NCBI RefSeq assembly: GCF_030070105.1
Contig: NZ_JASJOO010000002.1
Location: 248,001 to 312,000 of the forward strand
DNA from: Bermanella sp. WJH001
Lineage (GTDB): Bacteria; Pseudomonadota; Gammaproteobacteria; Pseudomonadales; Oceanobacteraceae
Length of the DNA: 64,000 bases
Direction: 5' to 3'
The notes below the pieces were generated by a model, which did no database searches, was not told the DNA's origin, and saw only the letters and a program-made list of their open reading frames with translations. Position numbers and translations under genes: made by a program. The first letter of the stretch is position 1. Each line of letters opens with the position of its first letter. This document shows, piece by piece, positions 44,359 through 52,876 of this stretch.

Positions 44359-45450
44359 ATGTGGTTTAAAAACAAGAAAGTTGTGGCAAATCCTCAGATA
44401 AAAGTCTTAGAAGATGAGTTGTCTAAATTAACATCCCATAATCAGCAACTTATGGCGGAAAATAACCAGCTTAAAGAGCAATCTCAGCATAATAAAGCGG
44501 TCGTTGCTCAAAGTGGTGATGTTTATGCGATGCTGTTGAATAGTTTTCGTGGTGTATTAGATATACGCGAGTCCATTGCTAATAGTGCAGCGTCATTTCG
44601 TAATCAAAAGCAAAGTATAGAGAGTCAAAGTGTTGTTTATGATGAAACGTCTCATATGCTTCAAGAAACCATGGCTGGTTTGGCGGGTATTGCAGTTAAT
44701 GCACAAGAGAATTTTGACCAAGCTGTAAAACTACAAAACTCAGCAACCGAAATCTCTCAGTTTACAGAGATCATTAACAACATTTCTGAGCAGACGAATC
44801 TATTGGCTTTGAATGCAGCCATAGAAGCCGCCCGCGCGGGAGAGGCTGGCAGAGGGTTTGCCGTTGTGGCAGATGAAGTTAGGCTGTTGGCGCAAAAGGC
44901 TGGGGAATCCAGTTTGAAAATATCGGAATTGGTAGGTCGTATTGAAAAAGATACAAGCCAAACGCAAAATATTATTCAAATGAACTTAGAAAAGTCTCAG
45001 CAGTTAAGTTCATCTTCAGAAAAAATAGTGGGTTCTGTGAATGGTGCGTTAGATTTGGCAAGGTCGATGGAAGGCATTATCTCTCTAGAAACCAATCGCG
45101 TGTTTATTCAGACGGTCAAAATGGACCATTTAGCATGGAAGTCTGAAATTTATCGTTATTACACCGGTGAATTTAATGAAATACCGAAGTTGGCAGATCA
45201 TCAAGAATGTCGTCTTGGTCGTTGGTATTATGAAGGTGAAGGCTTAGAAAAATACAGTAATTTGAAAAGTTACCAAGATCTTGAGCAAGCACATATAGAT
45301 ATTCATCAGTTTGGATTAGAAGTTAAATCCCATGTGCAAGAAGGCGATAATGCAATGGCATTAAAACAACTAAAGAAAATGGAAGAGGCAAGTGATCAGG
45401 TTATGATGTGCTTAGATCGCATGACTGAGGAAATGGATCGAATGAAGTAA
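44359..45450 (+). CDS. Soluble methyl-accepting chemotaxis protein with C-terminal CZB domain
   Basis: The 363-residue protein has no membrane segment. An N-terminal coiled coil (~10-55) leads to the MCP signalling tip ([20 protein letters not shown], about residues 146-165). The C-terminal CZB zinc-binding domain shows its ligands: His257 in MDHLAWK, Cys284 in ECRLGRWY, and His312/His316 in HIDIH. CZB domains sense zinc or hypochlorite. The short receptor probably acts in the cytoplasm, in a chemotaxis or c-di-GMP-linked pathway. Good AAGG ribosome-binding site. Confidence 0.92.
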   Translation: MWFKNKKVVANPQIKVLEDELSKLTSHNQQLMAENNQLKEQSQHNKAVVAQSGDVYAMLLNSFRGVLDIRESIANSAASFRNQKQSIESQSVVYDETSHMLQETMAGLAGIAVNAQENFDQAVKLQNSATEISQFTEIINNISEQTNLLALNAAIEAARAGEAGRGFAVVADEVRLLAQKAGESSLKISELVGRIEKDTSQTQNIIQMNLEKSQQLSSSSEKIVGSVNGALDLARSMEGIISLETNRVFIQTVKMDHLAWKSEIYRYYTGEFNEIPKLADHQECRLGRWYYEGEGLEKYSNLKSYQDLEQAHIDIHQFGLEVKSHVQEGDNAMALKQLKKMEEASDQVMMCLDRMTEEMDRMK

Positions 45451-45453
45451 ATA

Positions 45454-45519
45454 AAAAAGTCCCATGCGAGCTGCGCACTATGAGTATCACACTCAATTGT
45501 TCACATGGGGCTTTTTTTA
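45454..45519. terminator. Bidirectional terminator between chemoreceptor and argF
   Basis: AAAAAAGTCCCATG pairs with CATGGGGCTTTTTT across a ~35-nt loop that itself contains TGAGTATCACACTCA. It serves both converging genes. Confidence 0.75.
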
Positions 45520-45537
45520 TTTCTAGCGGTAATGCAA

Positions 45538-46452
45538 TTAAGCTTCTTCAGAGGCTAGTAAGTATTCCATTAACGCTTTTTGAGCGTGTAAGCGGTTTTC
45601 GGCTTCATCCCAAACCACAGCCCGTGGATCATCTAACATGTCGTGACTAATTTCTTCACCACGGTGGGCCGGCAAGCAATGCATAAAGATCGCATCTTTG
45701 TCAGCAAGGTCCATGATTTCTGGGCTCACTTGATAATCTTTAAAGACTGCCGCACGGGCTTTTTGTTCGTCTTCTTGGCCCATTGATGCCCAAACATCGG
45801 TCACTAACAGATGCGCACCTTTAGCGGCTTCTTTGGTATCACGTACAATGCGCACGCGATCTTTGTTGGCTTCCATTAGCTCTGGCATAGGCTCAAAGCC
45901 TTCTGGGCAGTTTACCACTAAATTAAAATCAAACTGACGCGCTGCACTAATATAGCTGTGGCACATATTGTTGCCATCACCTACCCAAACAACGGTTTTG
46001 CCTTGAATGCTACCGCGATGTTCAAGATAGGTTTGCATGTCGGCCAAAAGCTGACACGGGTGAAAATCATCGGTCAGTGCGTTGATCACAGGTACACGAG
46101 AATTTTTAGCAAAGTTCTCAACAATCTCATGCTCAAATGTACGGATCATAATAATGTCGCACATGCGCGAAAGTACTTTTGCGCTGTCTTCGATTGGCTC
46201 ACCACGGCCAAGCTGAGTATCACGAGACGATAAAAAGATAGCTTGGCCACCTAGTTGTGCGATACCGGCTTCAAAACTCACACGGGTGCGGGTAGATGAT
46301 TTTTCAAAAATCATACCCAGTGTTTTGTTTTTAAGTGGCTCGTAAATTTCACCGCGTTGCTGAATGGCTTTTAATTCAACGGCGCGGTTAATTAACATCT
46401 CAAGTTCAGATGGTGTGAAATCTAATAACGTTAAAAAGTGACGTACTGCCAT
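45538..46452 (-). CDS. argF: Ornithine carbamoyltransferase, ArgF
   Basis: ArgF joins carbamoyl phosphate and ornithine to citrulline in arginine synthesis. The carbamoyl-phosphate motif SSTRTR (in [17 protein letters not shown]), HPCQLLADM and the ornithine-binding [11 protein letters not shown] are all visible. I chose ATG 46452 (AAGG upstream; begins [11 protein letters not shown]), giving 304 residues as in the family. The longer in-frame start overlaps argD. It lies 13 nt after the argD stop, so argD-argF form an operon. Confidence 0.95.
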   Translation of the reverse strand: MAVRHFLTLLDFTPSELEMLINRAVELKAIQQRGEIYEPLKNKTLGMIFEKSSTRTRVSFEAGIAQLGGQAIFLSSRDTQLGRGEPIEDSAKVLSRMCDIIMIRTFEHEIVENFAKNSRVPVINALTDDFHPCQLLADMQTYLEHRGSIQGKTVVWVGDGNNMCHSYISAARQFDFNLVVNCPEGFEPMPELMEANKDRVRIVRDTKEAAKGAHLLVTDVWASMGQEDEQKARAAVFKDYQVSPEIMDLADKDAIFMHCLPAHRGEEISHDMLDDPRAVVWDEAENRLHAQKALMEYLLASEEA

Positions 46453-46465
46453 AGTCTTGGCCTTT

Positions 46466-47650
46466 TTATTTTTGTGCGTCGAAGTAAGCAATAATTTGCT
46501 CAGCGGTTTTTTGTGCAATTAAATCCGCTTCTTCGTCGGTTAAGATAAATGGTGGTAATAAACGCACCACATTGCCGGCAGTAACGTTTAACAATAAACC
46601 TGCCTCTAAAGCAGACTTCATAATGCCTGCTGCGTTTTCTTCGGTATTAAGTGCAATACCAATCATTAACCCTTTACCACGGTATTCTTTGACATAACCG
46701 GTTTGGTCAAGGTGCTTTTTAAGTTGCTCACGAATACGAACACCCAGTTCGGTGACTCGTGCGCATAAGTTTTCTTGAGTAATGGTGTCGATCACAGCAC
46801 AACCAGCGGCACACGCCAATGGATTACCACCATACGTGCTGCCGTGTGAACCAGGTTGTAACACTTCAGCCGCCTTACCTTTGGCTAAACACGCGCCAAT
46901 TGGCACGCCATTGCCCAAGCCCTTGGCGGTGGTTAATACATCTGGGTGCCAATCAAAGTGTTGGAACGCAAAGTATTCACCGGTACGACCATTGCCTGTT
47001 TGAATTTCATCCAACATTAGTAGCGCGTCGTGCTTGTCGCATAGTGCACGTAAACCGTTGATAAATTCGTCCGTTGCAGCGGTGACACCACCTTCGCCCT
47101 GAACAGGCTCAACCAATATGGCAACAATGTTTGAGTTGCTCTCAAGTGCAGCAGTTGCCGCAGCTAAATCGTTGTAAGGGGTGCGCACAAAACCATCAAT
47201 CAGTGGGCCAAAACCCGCTTGCGCGGCTTTATTTGCCGTTGCGGTAAGGGTGGCAAGTGTACGGCCGTGGAATGCGTTTTCCATTACCAAAATAGTCGGT
47301 AAGTCGATGCCTTTGTTGTGGCCGTATTTACGGGCAATTTTAATGGCTGCTTCGTTGGCTTCAGCACCGGAATTGCTAAAGAAGACGTTATCCATGCCAC
47401 TGACGCGGGTCAGTTTTTCAGCCAGTTCTTGTTGGCGACCAATACCATATAAGTTGGAGGTATGTACAAGGTTGCCCGCTTGCTCACAAATCGCTTGAGT
47501 AATAGCAGGGTGGCCATGGCCTAAGCCACACACAGCGATACCGCTTAAAGCGTCTAAATACGCGCGGTCGTCAGCATCATAAACGTAAGCGCCTTTGCCT
47601 TTAGTGAAGGTGGCGGCTAAACGTCCGTAGGTGTTCATAATAGGTTGCAT
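46466..47650 (-). CDS. argD: Acetylornithine aminotransferase, ArgD
   Basis: The ~394-residue PLP enzyme makes N-acetylornithine in arginine synthesis and often also serves in lysine synthesis. Characteristic stretches are [45 protein letters not shown] and the PLP Lys in [12 protein letters not shown] chose ATG 47650 with GGGGAA 5 nt upstream. The in-frame extension to 47752 has an unrelated sequence that lies in a structured leader. It is the first gene of argD-argF. Confidence 0.94.
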   Translation of the reverse strand: MQPIMNTYGRLAATFTKGKGAYVYDADDRAYLDALSGIAVCGLGHGHPAITQAICEQAGNLVHTSNLYGIGRQQELAEKLTRVSGMDNVFFSNSGAEANEAAIKIARKYGHNKGIDLPTILVMENAFHGRTLATLTATANKAAQAGFGPLIDGFVRTPYNDLAAATAALESNSNIVAILVEPVQGEGGVTAATDEFINGLRALCDKHDALLMLDEIQTGNGRTGEYFAFQHFDWHPDVLTTAKGLGNGVPIGACLAKGKAAEVLQPGSHGSTYGGNPLACAAGCAVIDTITQENLCARVTELGVRIREQLKKHLDQTGYVKEYRGKGLMIGIALNTEENAAGIMKSALEAGLLLNVTAGNVVRLLPPFILTDEEADLIAQKTAEQIIAYFDAQK

Positions 47651-47744
47651 ATCATTCCCCGGCAGCCTAAACGCAAAAAGGCAGCGATGTATGCCCAAAC
47701 CCTTTAAATAAGGGGGCGTACCCAGATGCTGCCAAAAATTCAAG
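47651..47744 (-). promoter_or_regulatory. Structured argD leader with terminator-like and alternative pairing
   Basis: On the minus strand GGCAGC (47728-47733) can pair with GCTGCC at 47680-47685, just before TTTTT (47675-47679), forming a terminator-like hairpin with inner GGGTACGCCC and GGGC elements. The same GGCAGC can instead pair with a second GCTGCC at 47661-47666, which abuts the argD Shine-Dalgarno. Two exclusive pairings resemble an attenuator or a ribosome-site switch. Not a known riboswitch class to me. Confidence 0.5.
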
Positions 47745-47750
47745 GCAAGC

Positions 47751-47778
47751 ATAATACATAACTGGTACGTGAATACAA
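47751..47778 (-). promoter_or_regulatory. Putative sigma-70 promoter of argD-argF
   Basis: On the minus strand TTGTAT (47773-47778) and TATTAT (47751-47756) are separated by 16 bp. Transcription would begin near 47744 and give a ~94-nt leader. Confidence 0.5.
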
Positions 47779-47958
47779 GCCGCTGCCCGCTGGTTTAATG
47801 ATGAAATTGTTGGTTATTTAATCGGATTAATTGCGACTAAATTATTTGAGGTATTTTCTAATAAACCTGTCTAGCTGGTTAATTTTTTCTTTTAAATTGC
47901 ATCAGTAGGGTGGTGTTTGTATGTGAATGGCTTAATGCTAATTACTGCGTCCCATTCA

Positions 47959-48450
47959 TCGTCATTTCCTCGAACGTGGGAATCCAATGCCAAGCTGCTA
48001 TAAAACAAAAACCGTTTGATAGGCAGCACAATTGATATGGACTCCCATTCACGGACTGCGCCCTAATGGGAGTGACGGTTTTGCCTAAGCATCAGTCACT
48101 GCTACTAGCGCAATCGTCTTTCCCTCGAACGAGGGAATCCAATGCCAAGCTGCAATAAAACAAAAACCGTTTAATAGGCCGCACAATTGATATGGACTCC
48201 CATTCACGGACTACGCCCTATGGGAGTGACGGTTTTGCCTAAGCATCAGTCACTGCTACTAGCGCAATCGTCTTTCCCTCGAACGAGGGAATCCAATGCC
48301 AAGCTGCAATAAAACAAAAACCGTTTAATAGGCCGCACAATTGATATGGACTCCCATTCACGGACTACGCCCTATGGGAGTGACGGTTTTGCCTAAATAT
48401 CAGTCATTGCTACTAACTGAATAGTCATTTGCGCGCATGCGGAAATCCAA
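47959..48450. repeat. Tandem array of three ~155-bp units
   Basis: Units start at 47959, 48114 and 48268; a degenerate fourth start is at about 48421. Periods are 155 and 154. Units 2 and 3 are almost identical; unit 1 differs at several positions. Each unit has two inverted motifs: TCCCTCGAACGAGGGA and an ACTCCCAT...ATGGGAGT pair, separated by ~60 bp. The units have no variable spacers, so this is not a CRISPR. It is probably a REP/BIME-type array grown by recombination. Confidence 0.88.
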
Positions 48451-48779
48451 ATCAAAAAATTTACTTAAACACAAATATGTCAAATGCAGCCTAACCAAAG
48501 TAGCGGGGAAGCAATAGACACAGTATGTTTTTAAAAGCAGATACTTAGGCCGTTTTTGACATTATTTACTAGAAAATAATGCGAGTCGCGCTTTTACTGT
48601 TAACTCTTTCATATTGGTTTTTAGTAATAGACTGAGCGTTAGGGCCCTTAAATTGTTGGTACTTAGGGTTATGACGGTACATAATCAGGCCTCCTTACCT
48701 TGTAAGGTTATTCTACTTTGCAAGGTAGGGAAGCTTGTAAGCTCTTATGATTAAAATGTTATGTGTATTAAGGGTGAAT
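48451..48779. other. Non-coding stretch between the tandem array and the cassette-like gene
   Basis: No supported gene. A G-U-rich hairpin (CCTTACCTTGTAAGGT with ACTTTGCAAGGTAGGG) lies at 48693-48730. GGTTATGAC at 48667 resembles the right end of the attC site at 49125, but no matching left half was found. Confidence 0.5.
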
Positions 48780-49043
48780 ATGCAGTTTAAAGAATTGGGT
48801 ATTTCGAACAGCTTGCTATGGTTTTTAATATCAATATTTTCGTTCTTTTGGCTTGGTCATCAACTCGTTGGAGTGGTAACAGATTTAGAAATACAAAATT
48901 TGAGAACAACTGACTTAATTTCATTCCATAGCAGGCCTATTTGGTTTTCAGTTGTAGCTCTACTTAAAGCGTTGGTATGGCTTCTATCAATTACGGTAAT
49001 TTATAAGTATGTTCTTACTAAGCTTAAAACTAAAAACACATAA
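48780..49043 (+). CDS. Small membrane protein, cassette-like
   Basis: 87 residues from ATG 48780 (AAGGGTG upstream); ATG 48747 would add 11 residues. Two hydrophobic segments (about residues 12-30 and 55-75) suggest a two-pass membrane protein. I do not recognise the family. Its stop codon (49041-49043) lies inside the left end of an attC site, as in integron cassettes, and its low-GC, orphan character fits a mobile cassette. Confidence 0.6.
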   Translation: MQFKELGISNSLLWFLISIFSFFWLGHQLVGVVTDLEIQNLRTTDLISFHSRPIWFSVVALLKALVWLLSITVIYKYVLTKLKTKNT

Positions 49044-49131
49044 CCAGGCGCTCAAACGGACTCGGCAAACTGTCACGCTTTTTGTACCAAAAAGCCCGCC
49101 GGTTCACCTCTCCGTTTAGCTAGGCGTTATG
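49039..49131. other. attC-like integron recombination site
   Basis: The ends are CATAAC (49039-49044) and GTTATG (49126-49131), exact inverted partners. Next, GCTCAAACGGA (49050-49060) pairs with TCCGTTTAGC (49111-49120) with a single unpaired C at 49053, the extrahelical base typical of attC. The centre folds as GCTTTTTG/CAAAAAGC (77-84 and 88-95 of the 49000s). Length is 93 bp. The right end carries GGCGTTATG, common in chromosomal cassette arrays. No integrase gene is in the window. Confidence 0.82.
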
Positions 49132-49180
49132 ACTGAATCTCCATTAAATTTTTACCTTATACACTACTGGTCATGCTTGT

Positions 49181-49531
49181 TTGTTTTTTATCAAAAACCA
49201 TAACGGGTGGAAAGAAAACATTAATTTTGAAGGTTTAGCAAGTGAAAGGCTAGATAGATACATATCCCAGCTGAAATCTGAAGATAAGGATATAAGCTAT
49301 AAATTCTTCGAATATAAAAGAATACCTTTTAATACAATAATATGGCATTTGAGAAGTCTGGAAGAAATTAGAGATGCTATAAAGACCGACTGCACGAAAA
49401 TTAGTGGAGAGGGTGTAAGTCACAATGCTAAAGCAAAGTTTACTGTTTATAGAGATCCCATTAAGAAATACATATACTTTTATATTGGTGATAATAACTG
49501 TAAATTTAACGATCTTAAGAAAAAGTCATAA
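49181..49531 (+). CDS. Hypothetical protein in second cassette, possibly frameshifted
   Basis: The 116-residue product from TTG 49181 is charged and soluble (GWKENINFEGLASERLDRY, later VYRDPIKKYIYFYIGDN). I do not recognise it. Cassette genes normally start near the attC end; an ATG at 49129 opens a short frame (MTESPLNFYLIHYW) that stops after 24 codons in another frame. One base change in the T-run at 49184-49189 would join the two, so the gene may be broken. The annotated start is therefore uncertain. Confidence 0.5.
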   Translation: MFFIKNHNGWKENINFEGLASERLDRYISQLKSEDKDISYKFFEYKRIPFNTIIWHLRSLEEIRDAIKTDCTKISGEGVSHNAKAKFTVYRDPIKKYIYFYIGDNNCKFNDLKKKS

Positions 49532-49618
49532 CAAAACCTTGCTTGGGTTAATCCCAAGAAGGAAGCGCTAAACACTTACCAGTACCGTTTATTTTTAGCT
49601 CGCTCGCTGGGAATCAAC

Positions 49619-50059
49619 TTACAACCCTAGCTGATAACTATAAAACTCCAAATCTTTTTTATAACCTTCGCTTTCATAAAGTGCTTGTGCCGTTATGTTG
49701 TCGTGGGCGGTTTCAAGAGTGATGAATTTTGCCCCTGAGTGGATTGCAAATTGCTTCGCTTGTTGCATAAGGGCACGCGCGATTGATTGACCACGGCCTT
49801 CTGGTGTAACAAATAAATCATACAATACCCAGCGTTTGCTCATGCTGATGGATTCCCAAGTGGGGTATAGTTGTACAAAACCCTGTGTTTGGTTGTCTTG
49901 TTGGGCTAAAAAGATAACGGATTCATTATTGTTTAGGTTGTTCTTTAAAAATTGTGTGGCGGCATTTAGGTTGGGTTGTTGTTTATAAAATTGTCGGTAA
50001 GCATCAAATAGTATTGCAAGGTCATCAAGGTGTTTGATGTTGGCTTGTATGATGGCCAT
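49619..50059 (-). CDS. GNAT-family N-acetyltransferase
   Basis: The 146-residue protein has a GNAT fold with the acetyl-CoA loop GRGQSIARALMQQAK after YDLFVTPE and a C-terminal ALYESEGYKKDLEFYSYQL, typical of amino-acid or amine acetyltransferases. Substrate unknown. It follows the aldehyde dehydrogenase gene on the same strand, with a terminator between. Confidence 0.87.
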   Translation of the reverse strand: MAIIQANIKHLDDLAILFDAYRQFYKQQPNLNAATQFLKNNLNNNESVIFLAQQDNQTQGFVQLYPTWESISMSKRWVLYDLFVTPEGRGQSIARALMQQAKQFAIHSGAKFITLETAHDNITAQALYESEGYKKDLEFYSYQLGL

Positions 50060-50081
50060 GATTTGCTTTCCTTTGGTTGTA

Positions 50082-50118
50082 AAAAAAGGCGCTACTTTTC
50101 AGTAGCGCCTTTTTTATG
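50082..50118. terminator. Terminator between aldehyde dehydrogenase and GNAT genes
   Basis: AAAAAAAGGCGCTACT pairs with AGTAGCGCCTTTTTT around TTTC. It ends the minus-strand aldehyde dehydrogenase transcript; being symmetric it could stop either strand. Confidence 0.9.
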
Positions 50119-50127
50119 GATTTGAAT

Positions 50128-51621
50128 TTAGTTTAACTCAATCCAAGTGGTTTTAAGTTCGGTGTAATCGTCCATGGCGTGCAGTGATTTATCACGGCCA
50201 TTGCCGGATTCTTTAAAACCACCAAAAGGTACGGTGATGTCGCCACCAAAATAGTTGTTTACACCCATGGTGCCGGTGCGCACGCCTTTGGCCACTTTAA
50301 GGGCGGTGTTGATGTTGTTGCTCCACACGGCGCCAGCTAAGCCGTAAGGGGAGTCGTTGGCAATGCGAATGGCATCGGCCTCGTCTTTGAATTTAATCAC
50401 CGACATCACCGGGCCAAAAATTTCTTCTTGGGCAATGCGCATGCTGTTGTCTACGTCTGCAAAAATAGTGGGTTCGTGGTAAAAGCCACCGGTTTCAGTT
50501 TGTGTGACTTTGCCGCCGAGTACTAAACGTGCACCTTCTTCTTGGCCAATTTTTACGTAACGTTGAATGTTTTCAAGTTGGCTTGGGTTGATGATGGCGC
50601 CCATGCGATTGTTTAAATCCAGTGGGTTGCCTTCTTTCCATGTTTTAGCATGTTCAATGACCTTGGCTAAAAATGTGTCGTAAATGCTTTCTTGTATTAA
50701 TAAGCGTGTGCCTGCGGTACAGGTTTGGCCACAGTTGTAAAAACCGGCAACCGCTGCCATTTCGGCGGCGCTTTCTAAATCGGCATCGGCAAATACGATG
50801 TTGGCACTTTTACCGCCCAATTCTAAAAAGGTACGTTTAAGATTAGATTGACCGGCGTATTGCATTAATAACTTGCCCACGTTGGTTGAACCGGTGAAGG
50901 TTTGACCGTCGATGTCTGGGTGCAATGAAAGGTGCTTGCCTAAATTAATACCGTCGCCTGTCAGTACATTTAATACGCCATCGGGAAGACCTGCTTCGGT
51001 GGCCAGTTGTGCAATGCGTAATGCGGTCATTGGGGTTTTTGGGTCTGGTTTTAAAATAACCGAGTTACCGGTGGCAAGGGCCGGGGCTAACTTCCACGCG
51101 GTGGTTGATAGCGGGAAGTTCCACGGCACAATGGCCAGTACCACACCAAGTGGTAAGCGCTCAATTAACGCTATGGTGTTGTGAGCAGTTGGGGCGATCT
51201 CTTCGTATACTTTGTCGATGGCTTCGGCGGTCCAGCGAATGGTGTTTAATGCGCTTGGTACATCAATATCAAAGGTATCACTGATGGGTTTGCCAGCATC
51301 TAAGCTTTCAAGTAGGGCGATCTGTGCATGGTTGTCTTCAATTAACTGCGCCCAGCGTAATAGAATTTTTTTACGTTCACCCGGTGCCATTTGTGACCAC
51401 ACACCGCTTTCAAATGTATCGCGGGCGTTTTTGACGGCAATGTCGGCGTCTTCTGGAGAGCAATCAGCCACTTGAGTGATAATTTGGCCATTGGCAGGGT
51501 TGATGGTGGCTTCGGTTTTACCGGTTACAGAATCAACATTTTTACCATTAATGATAGCTTGGTTTGGGTACTGGGTGGTTTTTGCTAGTTCTGCCCAGTT
51601 AATGCTGTTTACGTCTGACAT
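50128..51621 (-). CDS. puuC: NAD(P)-dependent aldehyde dehydrogenase, PuuC-like
   Basis: The 497-residue enzyme oxidises aldehydes to acids. The active-site Cys is in FYNCGQTCTAGTRL and the Glu in FLELGGKSANIVF; the NAD region is VPWNFPLSTTAWKLAPAL. The N-terminus and overall pattern resemble PuuC (gamma-glutamyl-aminobutyraldehyde dehydrogenase) and other omega-aminoaldehyde dehydrogenases. The neighbouring LysR, omega-aminotransferase and MmsA-like genes support polyamine or omega-amino-acid catabolism. No other puu genes are present, so the exact substrate is open. Confidence 0.85.
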   Translation of the reverse strand: MSDVNSINWAELAKTTQYPNQAIINGKNVDSVTGKTEATINPANGQIITQVADCSPEDADIAVKNARDTFESGVWSQMAPGERKKILLRWAQLIEDNHAQIALLESLDAGKPISDTFDIDVPSALNTIRWTAEAIDKVYEEIAPTAHNTIALIERLPLGVVLAIVPWNFPLSTTAWKLAPALATGNSVILKPDPKTPMTALRIAQLATEAGLPDGVLNVLTGDGINLGKHLSLHPDIDGQTFTGSTNVGKLLMQYAGQSNLKRTFLELGGKSANIVFADADLESAAEMAAVAGFYNCGQTCTAGTRLLIQESIYDTFLAKVIEHAKTWKEGNPLDLNNRMGAIINPSQLENIQRYVKIGQEEGARLVLGGKVTQTETGGFYHEPTIFADVDNSMRIAQEEIFGPVMSVIKFKDEADAIRIANDSPYGLAGAVWSNNINTALKVAKGVRTGTMGVNNYFGGDITVPFGGFKESGNGRDKSLHAMDDYTELKTTWIELN

Positions 51622-51789
51622 AATGATTCTCGTATTTCTAAATTCGGTTTAGGCCGTTTTGGGTTGCCCCGTGACAAAAACGGTTTTTATATGGTTTCTA
51701 TCTTGCTGGTGTGGTGCACCAGTGTCTATATAACTTGGTAGGTAGATAAACTGAGTTTAGTGCTGTTTTGTCTGTTTCGTTTTGCTCTT

Positions 51790-52707
51790 TTAGGCTTTGT
51801 CTAATTCTTCTAAGTAAGCATCTAAAATCAAATTATTCATAGCCCCTTTGCGTGTTATTGCAGAAAAATGTGTATGAAAAAACCGGCTGTGCTCACCAAT
51901 TGCTCGTAATTTGTCTTGTGATACCCAGCGCTCTGCAAAATGGGTGGGTAAAAAGCCTAAAAAGCGGCCGGTTAAAATCAAAAACGCAATGCCTTCACGG
52001 TCACTGCTGGTGGCACTGACTTTTAACATGGTTTGTTGTTGCTTGATGTCCACCGGTTGAGGGTAGTTTGGCAAAACGGCATCGTATTGGGATAACGCTT
52101 GATCGCTAATGTGTTCTAACTCTTGGTCAAATAATGGGTGCTGATCCGAGCAATACAAGAGTGATTTTTCTTTATATAAAGGGCGGTAGTTTAAACCCGG
52201 TAGCGAGCGAAGATCCGGCACCACCCCAATATGCAGGTGACCATCTAACACGGCGGTTTCAATGTCGCTCGGTGGCATCATGCGAATGTTAATAATAACT
52301 TGAGGCGCTCGATGTTTAAGGGTGCTTAAGGCTTGGGTGATGCGCATTTGGGGAATGGTCACCATGTTGTCGGTGATGCCAATATTTAAGTCGCCGATTA
52401 AGTCGGTGTTAATGGCATTTATTTGGGATTTAAAGGTTTCTAGGCTGGTTAATAATTGCAGGGCACTTTGGTAGACCTGTGTACCTTGCTCGGTAACTGA
52501 AAACCCAGAGCGCCCGCGCAGGCACAGTTTCATGTTAAGCAGCGATTCTAATTCGCTCATGGCTAGGCTGATGGCGGGGCGGCTAATGTTAAGTTCAACT
52601 TCGGCGGGGGCAAAGCCTCCGGCTTCCACCACGGTTTTGAAGATGCGAAGCAACCTGATGTGGGCATCGCCTATCTGGCGGGGAAGTAAGTTCTTGTTTT
52701 TACTCAT
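51790..52707 (-). CDS. bauR: LysR-family regulator, BauR-like
   Basis: The protein (about 305 residues from ATG 52707; 317 from 52743) has a LysR winged helix (VVEAGGFAPAEVELNISRPAISLAMSELE) and an effector domain. It is divergent from the beta-alanine-type aminotransferase at 52877, the same arrangement as bauR/bauA in Pseudomonas aeruginosa, where BauR activates the bau genes in response to beta-alanine. The name is by synteny, not by a distinctive motif. AAGCTAGCTT at 52776-52785 between the genes is a possible palindromic site. Confidence 0.75.
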   Translation of the reverse strand: MSKNKNLLPRQIGDAHIRLLRIFKTVVEAGGFAPAEVELNISRPAISLAMSELESLLNMKLCLRGRSGFSVTEQGTQVYQSALQLLTSLETFKSQINAINTDLIGDLNIGITDNMVTIPQMRITQALSTLKHRAPQVIINIRMMPPSDIETAVLDGHLHIGVVPDLRSLPGLNYRPLYKEKSLLYCSDQHPLFDQELEHISDQALSQYDAVLPNYPQPVDIKQQQTMLKVSATSSDREGIAFLILTGRFLGFLPTHFAERWVSQDKLRAIGEHSRFFHTHFSAITRKGAMNNLILDAYLEELDKA

Positions 52708-52876
52708 AATTTGAATAAATGGCCATATTTTGTGTTTGGTCATTGTTCATTAGCTTGTTAGATAAGTAAATGCTTAAGCTAGCTTTATAAATATACAATT
52801 TATTAATCTAATGCAGGGGTGAATAATGAGCCTATTCTCAACATAACCTTATAGTCGTCTCGACCTAGGAACACCC

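Noticed and set aside
46782-47498. Plus-strand ORFs antisense to argD
   Set aside because: They lie inside the clear ArgD coding region and their residue composition is atypical.
47651-47752. 34-residue N-terminal extension of ArgD
   Set aside because: It overlaps the predicted promoter -10 region and the leader hairpin, and does not fit the family N-terminus; GGGGAA before ATG 47650 marks the start.
47959-48450. Possible CRISPR array
   Set aside because: The ~155-bp units repeat throughout with no variable spacers, and no cas genes are near.
48589-48680. A second attC site before the first cassette-like gene
   Set aside because: GCGTTAGGG and GGTTATGAC resemble right ends, but no matching inverted left half was found.
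49504-49620. attC site after the second cassette-like gene
   Set aside because: CATAACAAAACC resembles a left end and a TTGGG/CCCAA hairpin follows, but there is no GTTATG-type right end in range.
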